DNA from: Natrarchaeobius halalkaliphilus
GTDB taxonomy: Archaea > Halobacteriota > Halobacteria > Halobacteriales > Natrialbaceae
Assembly: GCF_003841485.1 (NCBI RefSeq)
Contig: NZ_REFY01000004.1
Location: 248,001-312,000, forward strand
DNA length: 64,000 nt
Reading direction: 5' to 3'
The notes beneath the pieces are model-generated. The model was not told where the DNA came from and searched no databases. It saw only the letters and a list, made by a program, of their open reading frames with translations. Made by a program: the position numbers and the translations under genes. Positions 43,295 through 51,458 of this stretch are shown here, piece after piece (position 1 is the stretch's first letter; every line of letters begins with the position of its first letter).

Positions 43295-43368
43295 GCAATC
43301 GGTCCAGTCGGCACTCACAACTCGAAAATCGGGGGTGATGGTCGAAAATCTATCGGGCCGCTCGGCGC

Positions 43369-43554
43369 TCAGACCGTCGGCGTCCACCCGCAGACGGTAC
43401 AGTCCGTGGCGGATGACTCGTGGAGGCCGCCACACTCAGGACACTGTTTCTTGTTATACTCCTGTTCCCACCCTACGTGTTCGACAGTGTGACCGCGATC
43501 AGTGAGGAACTGGTCGAAAACGTCGTCGCCGGCACCATTGGGTGAGGTTGCCAT
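43369..43554 (-). CDS. HVO_0416-family small zinc-finger protein
   Basis: A 61-residue protein ending in a zinc ribbon: CPECGGLH and CTVCGW (two CxxC pairs). The N-terminal half (DDVFDQFLTDRGHTVEHVGW) is typical of the HVO_0416 family of haloarchaeal micro-zinc-finger proteins, as I recall it. Small haloarchaeal zinc proteins of this sort often act as regulators or adapters. ATG 43554 follows a GATTTAAG box (43581-43590) by about 30 bases, consistent with a leaderless start. It is divergent from ubaA. Confidence 0.82.
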   Translation of the reverse strand: MATSPNGAGDDVFDQFLTDRGHTVEHVGWEQEYNKKQCPECGGLHESSATDCTVCGWTPTV

Positions 43555-43710
43555 AGGTATGCCAATGCACACCACGGACTTAAATCGTTGGGTTCGCTGA
43601 AAGCCTGCCGCAATCCGCGTTTGCGACTCGGACGCTCTTGGTCGTCGTCGGTCAAACGGTGCCGACAGCCGACCCGCGGACTTTTCTCTCTGACGGTCCA
43701 ACGCGAACGC

Positions 43711-44562
43711 ATGAGCGACTTACGCCTCGATGCGACGCAACTCGATCGCTACTCGAGACACGTCATCATGGACGAGATCGGTCCGGAGGGACAGAAGCGA
43801 CTGCTCGAGGGATCCGTCCTGGTCGTCGGCGCGGGTGGGCTCGGTTCGCCGGCGATCCAGTACCTCGCGGCGGCCGGTATCGGACGTCTCGGACTCGTCG
43901 ACGACGACGTCGTCGAACGGTCGAACCTCCAGCGCCAGATCGTCCACAGCGACGACGACGTCGGTCGGCCGAAAGTCGAGAGCGCGGCCGACTACGTCGC
44001 GGCGTTGAATCCCGACGTCGACGTCGACACCGACGAGACCAGACTCACCCCGGACACCGTCGCTGATCTGGTCGCCGGCTACGACGTCGTTCTCGACGCC
44101 AGCGACAACTTCGCCACCCGCTACCTGCTCAACGATCACTGCGTTCTCACGGGAACGGCGCTCTCTCACGGCGCGATCTATCGGTTCGAGGGACAGGTGA
44201 CCACCTTTACCAACGATCGAGACGATCACGCTGACGAGGAGGGGAGCGATCGCCCCTGTTACCGGTGTCTGTTCCCCGAGGCACCCGAGCCCGGCACCGT
44301 CCCCGACTGTGCCACGACCGGCGTCCTCGGCGTTCTCCCCGGTACCGTCGGCTGCATTCAGGCCACCGAGGTCGTCAAGTATCTCCTCGAGAGCGGCGAG
44401 TTACTCGAGGGGCGGCTCCTGATGTACGACGCGATGGATATGAGCTTCGAGACCGTAGACATTCTGGCCAATCCGGCGTGTCCGGTGTGTGGCGACGATC
44501 CCGCGATCGAGTCGGTTCGGGACGGGAGCTACGAGGGAAGCTGTTCGCTGAGCGCCGACTGA
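43711..44562 (+). CDS. ubaA: UbaA: E1-like SAMP-activating enzyme (ThiF/MoeB family)
   Basis: A 283-residue adenylyltransferase. It adenylates the C-terminal glycine of ubiquitin-like SAMP/MoaD proteins for protein tagging, tRNA thiolation and molybdopterin synthesis. Motifs: RYSRHVIMDEIGPEGQKRL, ATP loop VVGAGGLGSPAIQYL, the Arg finger in ERSNLQRQI, the catalytic Cys in VPDCATTGVLG (about residue 196) and the two zinc pairs CYRC and CPVC. It lacks the C-terminal rhodanese domain, as UbaA proteins of Haloferax also do. A TATA-like ACTTTTCTC is centred about 28 bases before the ATG. Confidence 0.93.
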   Translation: MSDLRLDATQLDRYSRHVIMDEIGPEGQKRLLEGSVLVVGAGGLGSPAIQYLAAAGIGRLGLVDDDVVERSNLQRQIVHSDDDVGRPKVESAADYVAALNPDVDVDTDETRLTPDTVADLVAGYDVVLDASDNFATRYLLNDHCVLTGTALSHGAIYRFEGQVTTFTNDRDDHADEEGSDRPCYRCLFPEAPEPGTVPDCATTGVLGVLPGTVGCIQATEVVKYLLESGELLEGRLLMYDAMDMSFETVDILANPACPVCGDDPAIESVRDGSYEGSCSLSAD

Positions 44563-44644
44563 GACGGCCCACCGTCGCCGTGTGCCGCTGCAACCGAGAC
44601 GATCAACAGGAGACGGCAGACAGCAGTTCGTATGAGGGGGCTCG
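44563..44644 (+). repeat. Post-stop element, degenerate copy
   Basis: After the ubaA stop the sequence reads GACGGCCCACCGTCGCCGTG then TGCCGCTGCAACCG. This aligns with the left arm of the palindrome at 6388 at the ACGG-C-GT-CCGCTG-ACCG positions. The similarity is weaker than for the other copies and no strong palindrome is seen. Confidence 0.3.
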
Positions 44645-45427
44645 CTAGTTCCGCATCAATCCGCCGTCGATCGCCAGTTCGGCTCCGTTGACGTAACTCG
44701 AGTGCGGACTCGAGAGGAAGGCGACGACCTCCCCGAGTTCGCGAGGCTCACCGATCCGCTCCATCGGTATTTCGCTCGCGAGATCCTCGAGTCCGTCACG
44801 GTAGTCGTCGTAGACGCCGGACTCGATGCGCGCCTCGACGAGCTCTTCGATGCGAGGCGTCTCGATCGTACCGGGAAGCACCGCGTTCGCTCTGATCTCG
44901 GGGGCGAACTCCCTCGAGATCGTCTGTATCAGACCGGTTACACCCCGCCGAACGGCATTGGATAGCAAGAGACCGTCGGCTGCCTCACGGACCGTCCGTG
45001 AGGTGATACAGGTGATCGTTCCGGACGGCGACTCGAGGAGGTGCGGACGGGACTCCTCGATCGCCCAGACGACGCTCATCACCAGCGTGTCGTACGCCCG
45101 ATACCAGTCCCGGTCGTCGGTCTCGATAAACGTCGCACTCGGCGGACCGCCCGCGGAGGTGACGAGGTGGTCCAGTCCGCCGAACGCGTCGACGGTCTCG
45201 GTGACGAGCCGCGATACGTCGTCGGGGTCCGTGACGTCCGCCCGAACGGCGAGCACCTCGCCCGCCGCTCCGTCGAGTTCCGCCCGGGCGGACTCGAGGC
45301 GGTCCGCGCTTCGACCACAGATCGTGACGTTCGCACCCTCTTCAGCGAGTGCGCGCGCACTCGCGAGTCCGAGCCCGCTCGAGGAAGCCGTAACCAGTGC
45401 GGCGTTGCCGGTAAGCTCGAGGTCCAT
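44645..45427 (-). CDS. SDR-family oxidoreductase with altered active site
   Basis: A 260-residue Rossmann protein. The cofactor-binding motif TASSSGLGLASARAL (about residues 13-27) and the DVTD and SAGG motifs are typical of classical SDRs. The catalytic Ser is in CITSRTV, but the expected YxxxK is replaced by SNAVR in LLLSNAVRRGVTGL, so the Tyr and Lys acid-base pair is missing. Similar variants exist among FabG-like proteins and may be non-catalytic or use another residue. It ends with the family-like NGAELAIDGGLMRN. It converges on ubaA. The substrate is unknown. Confidence 0.85.
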   Translation of the reverse strand: MDLELTGNAALVTASSSGLGLASARALAEEGANVTICGRSADRLESARAELDGAAGEVLAVRADVTDPDDVSRLVTETVDAFGGLDHLVTSAGGPPSATFIETDDRDWYRAYDTLVMSVVWAIEESRPHLLESPSGTITCITSRTVREAADGLLLSNAVRRGVTGLIQTISREFAPEIRANAVLPGTIETPRIEELVEARIESGVYDDYRDGLEDLASEIPMERIGEPRELGEVVAFLSSPHSSYVNGAELAIDGGLMRN

Positions 45428-45516
45428 ACGGACACGAGAGTGCCGAGTACCATAGTAGCCACTGGACCGACACTGGGGGCATCGCGTCGGCCGTCATCCC
45501 GCCGATCGACGGTCCG

Positions 45517-45975
45517 TCACTCCTGGTGGCGAACCCGGACCATTCCGTCGGAGGTGACGCCGACGATCAGCGGCGTCGTGACCTGTCGGCCGGAGACGGC
45601 CGATCCCGCCGCGTCGCTGACGACTTTCATTAGGTTCGGTGCGGTGTAATCGACCTTGACACCGGCTTCGTCGCAGGCCTCGTAAACGAGCTGTGGAACG
45701 TCGTAGAGGTCCGTTCCGCTCGAGACGCGGACGCGAACCGGTGCCCGAAGCGCCTCTGCGAACGCGACCGTCTCGCGGGCCTTCTCCAGGTTCTCGCGAG
45801 CGCTCGCTTCCACCGACGAGACGTTCGCCCGGGAGGTTCCGAGCGCGTCAGCGATGTCGGCCTGTGAGATGCCGCGTTCGCGGAGAGCAAGCACCTGCGC
45901 CTGACGGTGCGTCAGAACGCTCGTCTCCGGCTCGAAACCGATCTCCTCGAGTAACTCCTCGGTGTCGTCGATCAT
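45517..45975 (-). CDS. tfx: Tfx-family DNA-binding regulator
   Basis: A 152-residue protein of the Tfx family, named after the regulator of the molybdenum formylmethanofuran dehydrogenase genes in methanogens. The N-terminal helix-turn-helix reads LTHRQAQVLALRERGISQAD then IADALGTSRANVSSVEASA. The C-terminal domain contains RVRVSSGTDLYDVPQLVYEA and the Tfx ending APNLMKVVSDAAGSAVSGR. ATG 45975 is the start before the conserved part; the open frame runs to 46056. It is divergent from the molybdopterin gene moeA, a suggestive pairing for a regulator linked to molybdenum metabolism. Confidence 0.88.
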   Translation of the reverse strand: MIDDTEELLEEIGFEPETSVLTHRQAQVLALRERGISQADIADALGTSRANVSSVEASARENLEKARETVAFAEALRAPVRVRVSSGTDLYDVPQLVYEACDEAGVKVDYTAPNLMKVVSDAAGSAVSGRQVTTPLIVGVTSDGMVRVRHQE

Positions 45976-46122
45976 ACCGTTCGCCTCCGGCGGCGGTCGA
46001 ACGGGTCCGGAGAGAGTCGCGCGTGCATACCAGGCAATAACCGGTGGAGGGATCAAAGCTTCCCCGGTCCGTCCGCGGGGAGAGTCGTGATTTCATCGGC
46101 CGTCGGACTCGATCGACCGACG

Positions 46123-46129
46123 TTTTTAG
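46123..46129 (+). promoter_or_regulatory. TATA box of moeA
   Basis: TTTTTAG is centred 25 bases before the moeA ATG at 46151, in the 175-base divergent spacer shared with tfx. This is leaderless spacing. Confidence 0.5.
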
Positions 46130-46150
46130 GCTTCCCCCCGAAGGGACGGT

Positions 46151-48085
46151 ATGGACCGCAAAGAGTTTCGCGACCTCGCTGATCCGGCGGAGGCACACGA
46201 GACCATCGCGTCGCTATCGCTCGAGGCCGGGATCGATCGCGTCTCGCTCGAGGACGCTCGCGGGCGAGTGCTCGTCTCGCGTCTCGACGCCGAACTCGAC
46301 GTTCCCGGCTTCGACCGGGCTTCACTCGACGGCTACGCGCTTCGAGCGCGGGACACGTTCGGGGCCGACGAAGCCGATCCCGCCCGACTCTCCGTCGCCG
46401 GAACCGTCCACGCCGGACAGGAGCCGGACGTCTCGCTCGGGGAGGGACAGGCCGCAGAGATCTCGACGGGTGCGGTGATGCCCGACGGCGCCGACGCGAT
46501 GGTGCCGATCGAGCGCATCGACGCTGCGAACGGAGCGGCGGGCGACGCCGCGCCGGGAACGATTCTGGTTCGAACGAGCGTCGCGCCCGGTGACAACGTC
46601 ATGTTCGCGGGCGCTGACGTCGCCGCCGGCGAGCGCGCACTCGGTCCCGGCGCGCGGATCACGCCCCGCGATATCGGTCTGCTTTCGGCGCTCGGAATCG
46701 ACGAAATTCCGGTCCGGGGTCGGCCGCGAGTCGGTATCGTCTCGACAGGCGACGAGCTCGTCCGACCGGGCGAGGACGTCGACAGCGCCCGCGGGGAGAT
46801 CTACGACGTCAACAGCTACACGATCGCGGCTGGCGTCGAGGACGCGGGCGGCGAGGCGGCACTCTACCCGCACGCCGGTGACGACCGCGAGGAGATGGAA
46901 CGCGTTCTCCGGACGGCCGCGGACGAGTGCGATCTTGTCCTCTCGTCCGGCTCGACCAGCGCGAGCGCGGTCGACGTGATCTACCGCGTGATCGAGGACG
47001 GGGGCGAGCTACTACTCCACGGCGTGAGCGTCAAACCCGGAAAACCCATGCTCGTCGGACGGCTCTCGGAATCGGCGTACGTCGGTCTCCCCGGCTACCC
47101 CGTCTCGGCCATGATGGTCTTTCGGAGCTTCGTCGCCCCGGCGATCCGCTCCGCCGCCGGATTGCCAGAGCCCGCGGCGGCCAGGGTCACCGGCCGGATG
47201 GCGCGCGAGGAACGCTACGGAGAGGGGCGACTTCGACTCATGCCGGTCGGACTTATTCAGAGTGGATCCGATTCAGCGACCTCGAGCGACGATCAGCCGG
47301 AGGGTGACACGCTCGTCTATCCCGTAGACAAGGGAAGCGGCGCGACGACGAGCCTCGCACAGGCCGACGGCGTCGTCGAAGTCGATCCGGAAACCGACTA
47401 CCTCGAGGCGGGCGAATCCGTCACGGTACAGCTGTTCTCGCCGGACGTGCACCCGCCGGCGCTACTCGGCGTCGGCGAGGACGATCCGACCATGAACCGG
47501 CTGCTCGATCGCCTCGAGAACGCGCGGTATCTCTCGGTCGGTTCGCGGCCCGCGCTTCGACGACTCCGCGACGGCGTGCCCGACGTGGCGGTCATCGCCG
47601 GGCCGATCGAACGGGCGATCGACGCCGCGGAACTCGGCGGCTGGGGCCGGGAGTGGGGGCTGATCGTCAAACCGGGAAACCCGGACGAGATCGAGGGACT
47701 GTCCGACCTGATCGAACGCGATATCCGTTTCGTCAACCGGACCAACGACTCGGGCACCCGCACGAGTCTGGATCGCCTGCTGGCGGAGCGGTCGCACGAC
47801 GAGGGGGTTGCGCGCAACGATCTCGAGGACGCGATCGACGGATACGGCGTCGGGCTCCGAGCCCACGAAAGTCCCGCCCGAACGGTCATCGCCAGCGACG
47901 CCGACGCCGGACTGGGGCTCGCAGAAACGGCCGACCGGCTCGACCTCGCGTTCGTTCCGCTTGGAACACACCGGGTGCGACTCCTCGCGAACCCGGATCG
48001 TCTCGAAAAGCCCGAGATGCGCGAACTCGAGGAGATGCTCGCCGCCGAAGCGTTCCCCCCTGGGACGGAATTTCAACGAGAGTGA
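46151..48085 (+). CDS. moeA: MoeA with C-terminal PBP-like domain
   Basis: A 644-residue fusion. Residues 1-400 are MoeA, which inserts molybdate into adenylylated molybdopterin: VPGFDRASLDGYALRARDT, GAVMPDGADAMVPIER, GARITPRDIGLLSALG, VGIVSTGDELVRPG, the motif SGSTSASAVDVIY, and GVSVKPGKPMLVG with GLPGYPVSAM. Residues about 435-640 are a periplasmic-binding-protein-like domain (PBP_like) often attached to archaeal MoeA, including VNRTNDSGTRTSLDRLL. It may bind molybdate or another oxyanion. It serves the Mo enzymes here, such as CoxL. It is followed after 54 bases by a Bat-type regulator. Confidence 0.94.
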   Translation: MDRKEFRDLADPAEAHETIASLSLEAGIDRVSLEDARGRVLVSRLDAELDVPGFDRASLDGYALRARDTFGADEADPARLSVAGTVHAGQEPDVSLGEGQAAEISTGAVMPDGADAMVPIERIDAANGAAGDAAPGTILVRTSVAPGDNVMFAGADVAAGERALGPGARITPRDIGLLSALGIDEIPVRGRPRVGIVSTGDELVRPGEDVDSARGEIYDVNSYTIAAGVEDAGGEAALYPHAGDDREEMERVLRTAADECDLVLSSGSTSASAVDVIYRVIEDGGELLLHGVSVKPGKPMLVGRLSESAYVGLPGYPVSAMMVFRSFVAPAIRSAAGLPEPAAARVTGRMAREERYGEGRLRLMPVGLIQSGSDSATSSDDQPEGDTLVYPVDKGSGATTSLAQADGVVEVDPETDYLEAGESVTVQLFSPDVHPPALLGVGEDDPTMNRLLDRLENARYLSVGSRPALRRLRDGVPDVAVIAGPIERAIDAAELGGWGREWGLIVKPGNPDEIEGLSDLIERDIRFVNRTNDSGTRTSLDRLLAERSHDEGVARNDLEDAIDGYGVGLRAHESPARTVIASDADAGLGLAETADRLDLAFVPLGTHRVRLLANPDRLEKPEMRELEEMLAAEAFPPGTEFQRE

Positions 48086-48139
48086 CCGTCAGGATTGCCT
48101 GAACAGCGGTTTTTACGTTCCGGTGGTGTACGAACGGTG

Positions 48140-48799
48140 ATGTCGACGATAGCCGAGCTCCGGTTTCCAGTACCGGATACGACACTCGAGACGGCCTTCG
48201 AGTACGCGCCCGACGCGACGTTCGAACTCGAGTCGTCGGTTTCGAAAACCCGGCCCTGTCTCTGGGTCTCCGGCGTCGATCGCGATCTGGCGGTGGCATC
48301 GTTCGACGCTGATCCGACCGTCGAGGCGTGCGAACTCGTCGTCGAAACGAACTCGAGACTGCTGTTCGACGTAACGTTCGGCGACGGCGCTGGAATCGAC
48401 CAGCTCTGTGATCCGCTGCTCTCCGACGGCGGCTCGTTGCTCGAGGCGTGGGCGACCGACGGCTGGTGGCAGGTTCGAGTTCGGTTCCCCGATCGAGACG
48501 CACTTTGTAACGCCTACGACCGGCTCGTCGATCGCGATATCAACGCCGATCTTCGGCGCGTGACCGACGTGACCGACACGGCGGAGCCCGAGACGAGGCT
48601 GACGCCACAGCAACGCGAGGCGCTCGAGGCCGCCCTCGAGTACGGCTACTTCGAGATCCCCCGACGGATCTCGATGGAGGAGCTCGCGGCCGAACTCGGA
48701 ATCTCTCACCAGGCACTCTCCGAGCGGTTCCGTCGAGCCTACGAGACGCTGGTCGACGAGGAACTCCAGCCCGTTGGCGAGCGATCGGCCGCCGAATGA
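48140..48799 (+). CDS. Bat-type helix-turn-helix regulator
   Basis: A 219-residue protein. The N-terminal 150 residues form a BAT GAF-like sensor domain (TIAELRFPVPDTTLETAFEY, VSKTRPCLWVSGVD, WWQVRVRFPDRDALC). The C-terminal HTH_10 (bacterio-opsin activator) domain is clear: LTPQQREALEAALEYGYFEI, then ISMEELAAELGISHQALSERFRRA. A GTG precedes the ATG at 48140. It follows moeA on the same strand by 54 bases, so it might be co-transcribed and might respond to molybdenum or oxygen. The ligand and targets are unknown. Confidence 0.88.
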   Translation: MSTIAELRFPVPDTTLETAFEYAPDATFELESSVSKTRPCLWVSGVDRDLAVASFDADPTVEACELVVETNSRLLFDVTFGDGAGIDQLCDPLLSDGGSLLEAWATDGWWQVRVRFPDRDALCNAYDRLVDRDINADLRRVTDVTDTAEPETRLTPQQREALEAALEYGYFEIPRRISMEELAAELGISHQALSERFRRAYETLVDEELQPVGERSAAE

Positions 48800-48944
48800 A
48801 CCGGCCGTAGAACGGTGATCGACGGTGGTACCGGAACGGTACTACTCTTGATGACGATTCGATTGCGCGATTGGGCGACCGTCCACCCGGCCACGACGTA
48901 GTCGGTGAGGGGGAGACTATTTTCCTCGACTCACACCTCGAAGA
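48800..48944. other. Spacer between convergent genes, nothing identified
   Basis: About 145 bases between the Bat-type regulator and the beta-CASP RNase gene, which converge. It holds a GGTACCG / CGGTAC type short repeat but no gene-like frame. Confidence 0.4.
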
Positions 48945-50225
48945 TCACGGAGAACCGACCTCGAGTCGCGCCCCCAGTTCGGGCGCGCTCGCGTCGAACC
49001 CGTCCGCTCGCAGTTCCGCGGCGAACGCCTCACACCGGTCGCCGTGATTGACGAGCACCGTGTCATTTCGGTAGGACTCGAGGAACGAGCGCAGGCCGGT
49101 TCGATCGGCGTGCGCGGAGAAATCGAACTGTTCGACCTGGGCGCTGACGGGCATAACCCGTCCGTCGATCTCCGCGCTACCGGTCTCGAGGAGGTCCCGA
49201 CCGGGCGTTCCCTCGACCTGATACCCCGTCATTGCGATCTTGTTCACCGGATGCGAGCGGATCTCCGGGACGTAGGTCATCGCGGGGCCGCCGTGGAGCA
49301 TCCCGCTCGTGGTGACGACGACCGTGTTTTGGGCCGCGATTCGCTTGCGTTGGCCGTCCCGGCCGTCGACGAAGCGAGCGTTCCCTTTCGCCCGCCGCAA
49401 GAGGTCTGGGTCGCGAAGGAACGCGCGGTTTTCCGCCCGCAAGAACAGTTCGGTGACGCGTTTTCCCATTCCGTCGACGTAACACTCGAGGTCGTGTTCC
49501 TCGCAGAGACACAGCACCTCCTGGGTGCGCCCGATGGCGAAGGCGGGAACGACGACGGTGCCGCCCTCCCAGATCGTCGTCCGCAGGCTTTCTGCGAACC
49601 CGGCTTCGATCTCCGCTCGCGGTCGGCGGGCGGTATCCGCGTACGTACTCTCACAGATCACGACGTCGGCGTTCGGACGCGCCGTCGTTCCGGCGAGCAG
49701 TTGCTGGTCGCCGGTGTGGAAGTCGCCGGTGTAGAGCAGCCGCGTCCCGCCGTCGGCCCCGGGTCGGCCGCTCGAGAAGCCGTTATCCTCGATCAGAACG
49801 TGGGCGCTGCCGGGGACGTGGCCCGCATCGAAGAAGGTAATCTCGTAGCCCGCGGCCTCGAACGGCTCGCGGTAGCCGTGGGTCTCCGAAACCTGTGTGA
49901 GCCGGGCGAGTTCGGCCTCCGTGAACGGACAGTCGTAGGTTCCGCCGTGGAGCTTCAGCGTGTCGCGGGCGAGGACCATCGCGAGGTCGCGTGTCGGCGG
50001 CGTCCAGTGAACCGGAGGACGGCCGTCGCCCGACAGCAACGAGGGCAGCGATCCGACGTGGTCGAGGTGGCCGTGGCTCACGATGACCGCCTCCGGATCG
50101 ACATCGCCGATCGGAAACGACGGGGGGTTCCCCGAATCCATCCCGAAATCGAGCAGGAGCCGGTCGTCGACGAGGATCGCACTCCGACCGATCTCGCGGG
50201 CTCCACCGAGAAACTGAACCTCCAT
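48945..50225 (-). CDS. Metallo-beta-lactamase/beta-CASP ribonuclease, aCPSF2-like
   Basis: A 426-residue RNase of the aCPSF family, which cleaves or trims archaeal RNA. It has the metal site HGHLDH, the downstream His in DAGHVPGSAH, the Asp in YTGDFH and the beta-CASP motifs CESTY, VPAFAIGRTQEVL, and the terminal DFSAHAD and LVNHGD. The KH domains of aCPSF1 (FttA) are absent, so aCPSF2 is the best match. A role in transcript processing or 5'-3' decay in the cytoplasm is expected. No close operon partner is visible; the gene converges on the Bat regulator and is divergent from moxR. Confidence 0.93.
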   Translation of the reverse strand: MEVQFLGGAREIGRSAILVDDRLLLDFGMDSGNPPSFPIGDVDPEAVIVSHGHLDHVGSLPSLLSGDGRPPVHWTPPTRDLAMVLARDTLKLHGGTYDCPFTEAELARLTQVSETHGYREPFEAAGYEITFFDAGHVPGSAHVLIEDNGFSSGRPGADGGTRLLYTGDFHTGDQQLLAGTTARPNADVVICESTYADTARRPRAEIEAGFAESLRTTIWEGGTVVVPAFAIGRTQEVLCLCEEHDLECYVDGMGKRVTELFLRAENRAFLRDPDLLRRAKGNARFVDGRDGQRKRIAAQNTVVVTTSGMLHGGPAMTYVPEIRSHPVNKIAMTGYQVEGTPGRDLLETGSAEIDGRVMPVSAQVEQFDFSAHADRTGLRSFLESYRNDTVLVNHGDRCEAFAAELRADGFDASAPELGARLEVGSP

Positions 50226-50348
50226 CGCGGAGGGATTGGGACTCGAGTGGTTTGCACCCGTCGGTTTCGGCGGCCGTGTCGCGCCGTCGATTCACCTGGC
50301 GAGCTTGTTCACACGATCAGAATCCGATCCTCGAGAACGGGCCAAACC

Positions 50349-50354
50349 CTATAT
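50349..50354 (+). promoter_or_regulatory. TATA box of moxR
   Basis: CTATAT is centred about 28 bases before the ATG at 50380, which supports that start over the ATG at 50353, which overlaps the box. Confidence 0.5.
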
Positions 50355-50379
50355 GGGCGTCGGGAAACTGATCGGTTTC

Positions 50380-51333
50380 ATGAACGCTGCCGAGGCCGCC
50401 CGGACGTGCGATGCCGTCTTCGGGGAGATTCAGACCGCCGTCGTCGGTGAACACGACCGCTTCGAGACGATCCTGACGGCCGTCGTCGGGCAGGGCCACG
50501 TCCTCCTCGAGGACGTGCCCGGAACCGGAAAGACCCTGACTGCGCGGACGCTCGCGACGGCGCTGGACCTCGAGTTCAGCCGGATTCAGTTCACGCCGGA
50601 TCTGCTGCCGGCGGACATCACGGGAACGCACGTCTACGACGAACACGCGGGCCGATTCGAGTTCGAGGCCGGACCGATCTTCGCGAACGTCGTCCTCGCG
50701 GACGAGATCAACCGCGCGCCGCCGAAAACGCAGGCGGCGTTGCTCGAAGCGATGGGCGAAAAGCAGGTTTCGACCGGCGGCGAAACCCGAACGCTCCCGG
50801 AGCCGTTTTTCGTCATCGCGACGCAGAACCCGGTCGAACAGGAGGGAACGTTTCCGTTGCCCGAGGCACAGATCGACCGGTTCATGATAAAGACGACGAT
50901 GGGGTATCCCGACCGCGACGGGGAACTCGAGCTACTCGATCGCCGCGCGAGTCGACGCTCGCGAACGCCGAACGTGTCCCCCGTCATCGACCGGGAGTCC
51001 GTTCTCTCGCTGCAGTCGGTTCCCGAGTCGGTCGCCGTCGAACCCGAGGTCCGGGAGTATCTCGTCGATATCTGTCGTTCGACCCGCGAGGACGACCGCG
51101 TCGACGTCGGTATCTCGCCGCGTGGCGTCCAGCGGCTGTTCGAAGCGACGCGAGCCCGCGCGGCGATCGTTGGACGGGACTACGTGGCACCGGAAGACGT
51201 CCACGCGATCGTTCACCCGGTGCTCGATCACCGGATCGTCCTGACGACCGAGTCGGACGTGCGTGGCGTCGATCCGACGGCGGTCGTCGAGACCGCACTG
51301 AACGACGTCTCGGTGCCGTCGATGAGCGTGTGA
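50380..51333 (+). CDS. MoxR-family AAA+ ATPase
   Basis: A 317-residue AAA+ ATPase of the MoxR/RavA branch. Walker A is LEDVPGTGKTLTART (about residues 44-58), Walker B VLADEINRAPPKTQAALLEA, with sensor 1 IATQNPVEQEGTFPLPEAQ and a C-terminal lid domain. MoxR proteins work as chaperones with VWA or DUF58 proteins in maturing enzyme complexes. ATG 50380 is chosen over ATG 50353 because a CTATAT TATA box (50349-50354) lies 28 bases before it. It converges on the DUF58 operon rather than joining it. Confidence 0.93.
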   Translation: MNAAEAARTCDAVFGEIQTAVVGEHDRFETILTAVVGQGHVLLEDVPGTGKTLTARTLATALDLEFSRIQFTPDLLPADITGTHVYDEHAGRFEFEAGPIFANVVLADEINRAPPKTQAALLEAMGEKQVSTGGETRTLPEPFFVIATQNPVEQEGTFPLPEAQIDRFMIKTTMGYPDRDGELELLDRRASRRSRTPNVSPVIDRESVLSLQSVPESVAVEPEVREYLVDICRSTREDDRVDVGISPRGVQRLFEATRARAAIVGRDYVAPEDVHAIVHPVLDHRIVLTTESDVRGVDPTAVVETALNDVSVPSMSV

Positions 51334-51458
51334 AGGACCGACGGTCCCTGACTCGACGAAGTGACTACGGAATCCCAGTCGCGAAACGACCGCGAGCTAT
51401 CTGTCAACGACCGCTCGACTTGCGAGATACGTCGGAAACGGGACATCCGCAGTATCCG

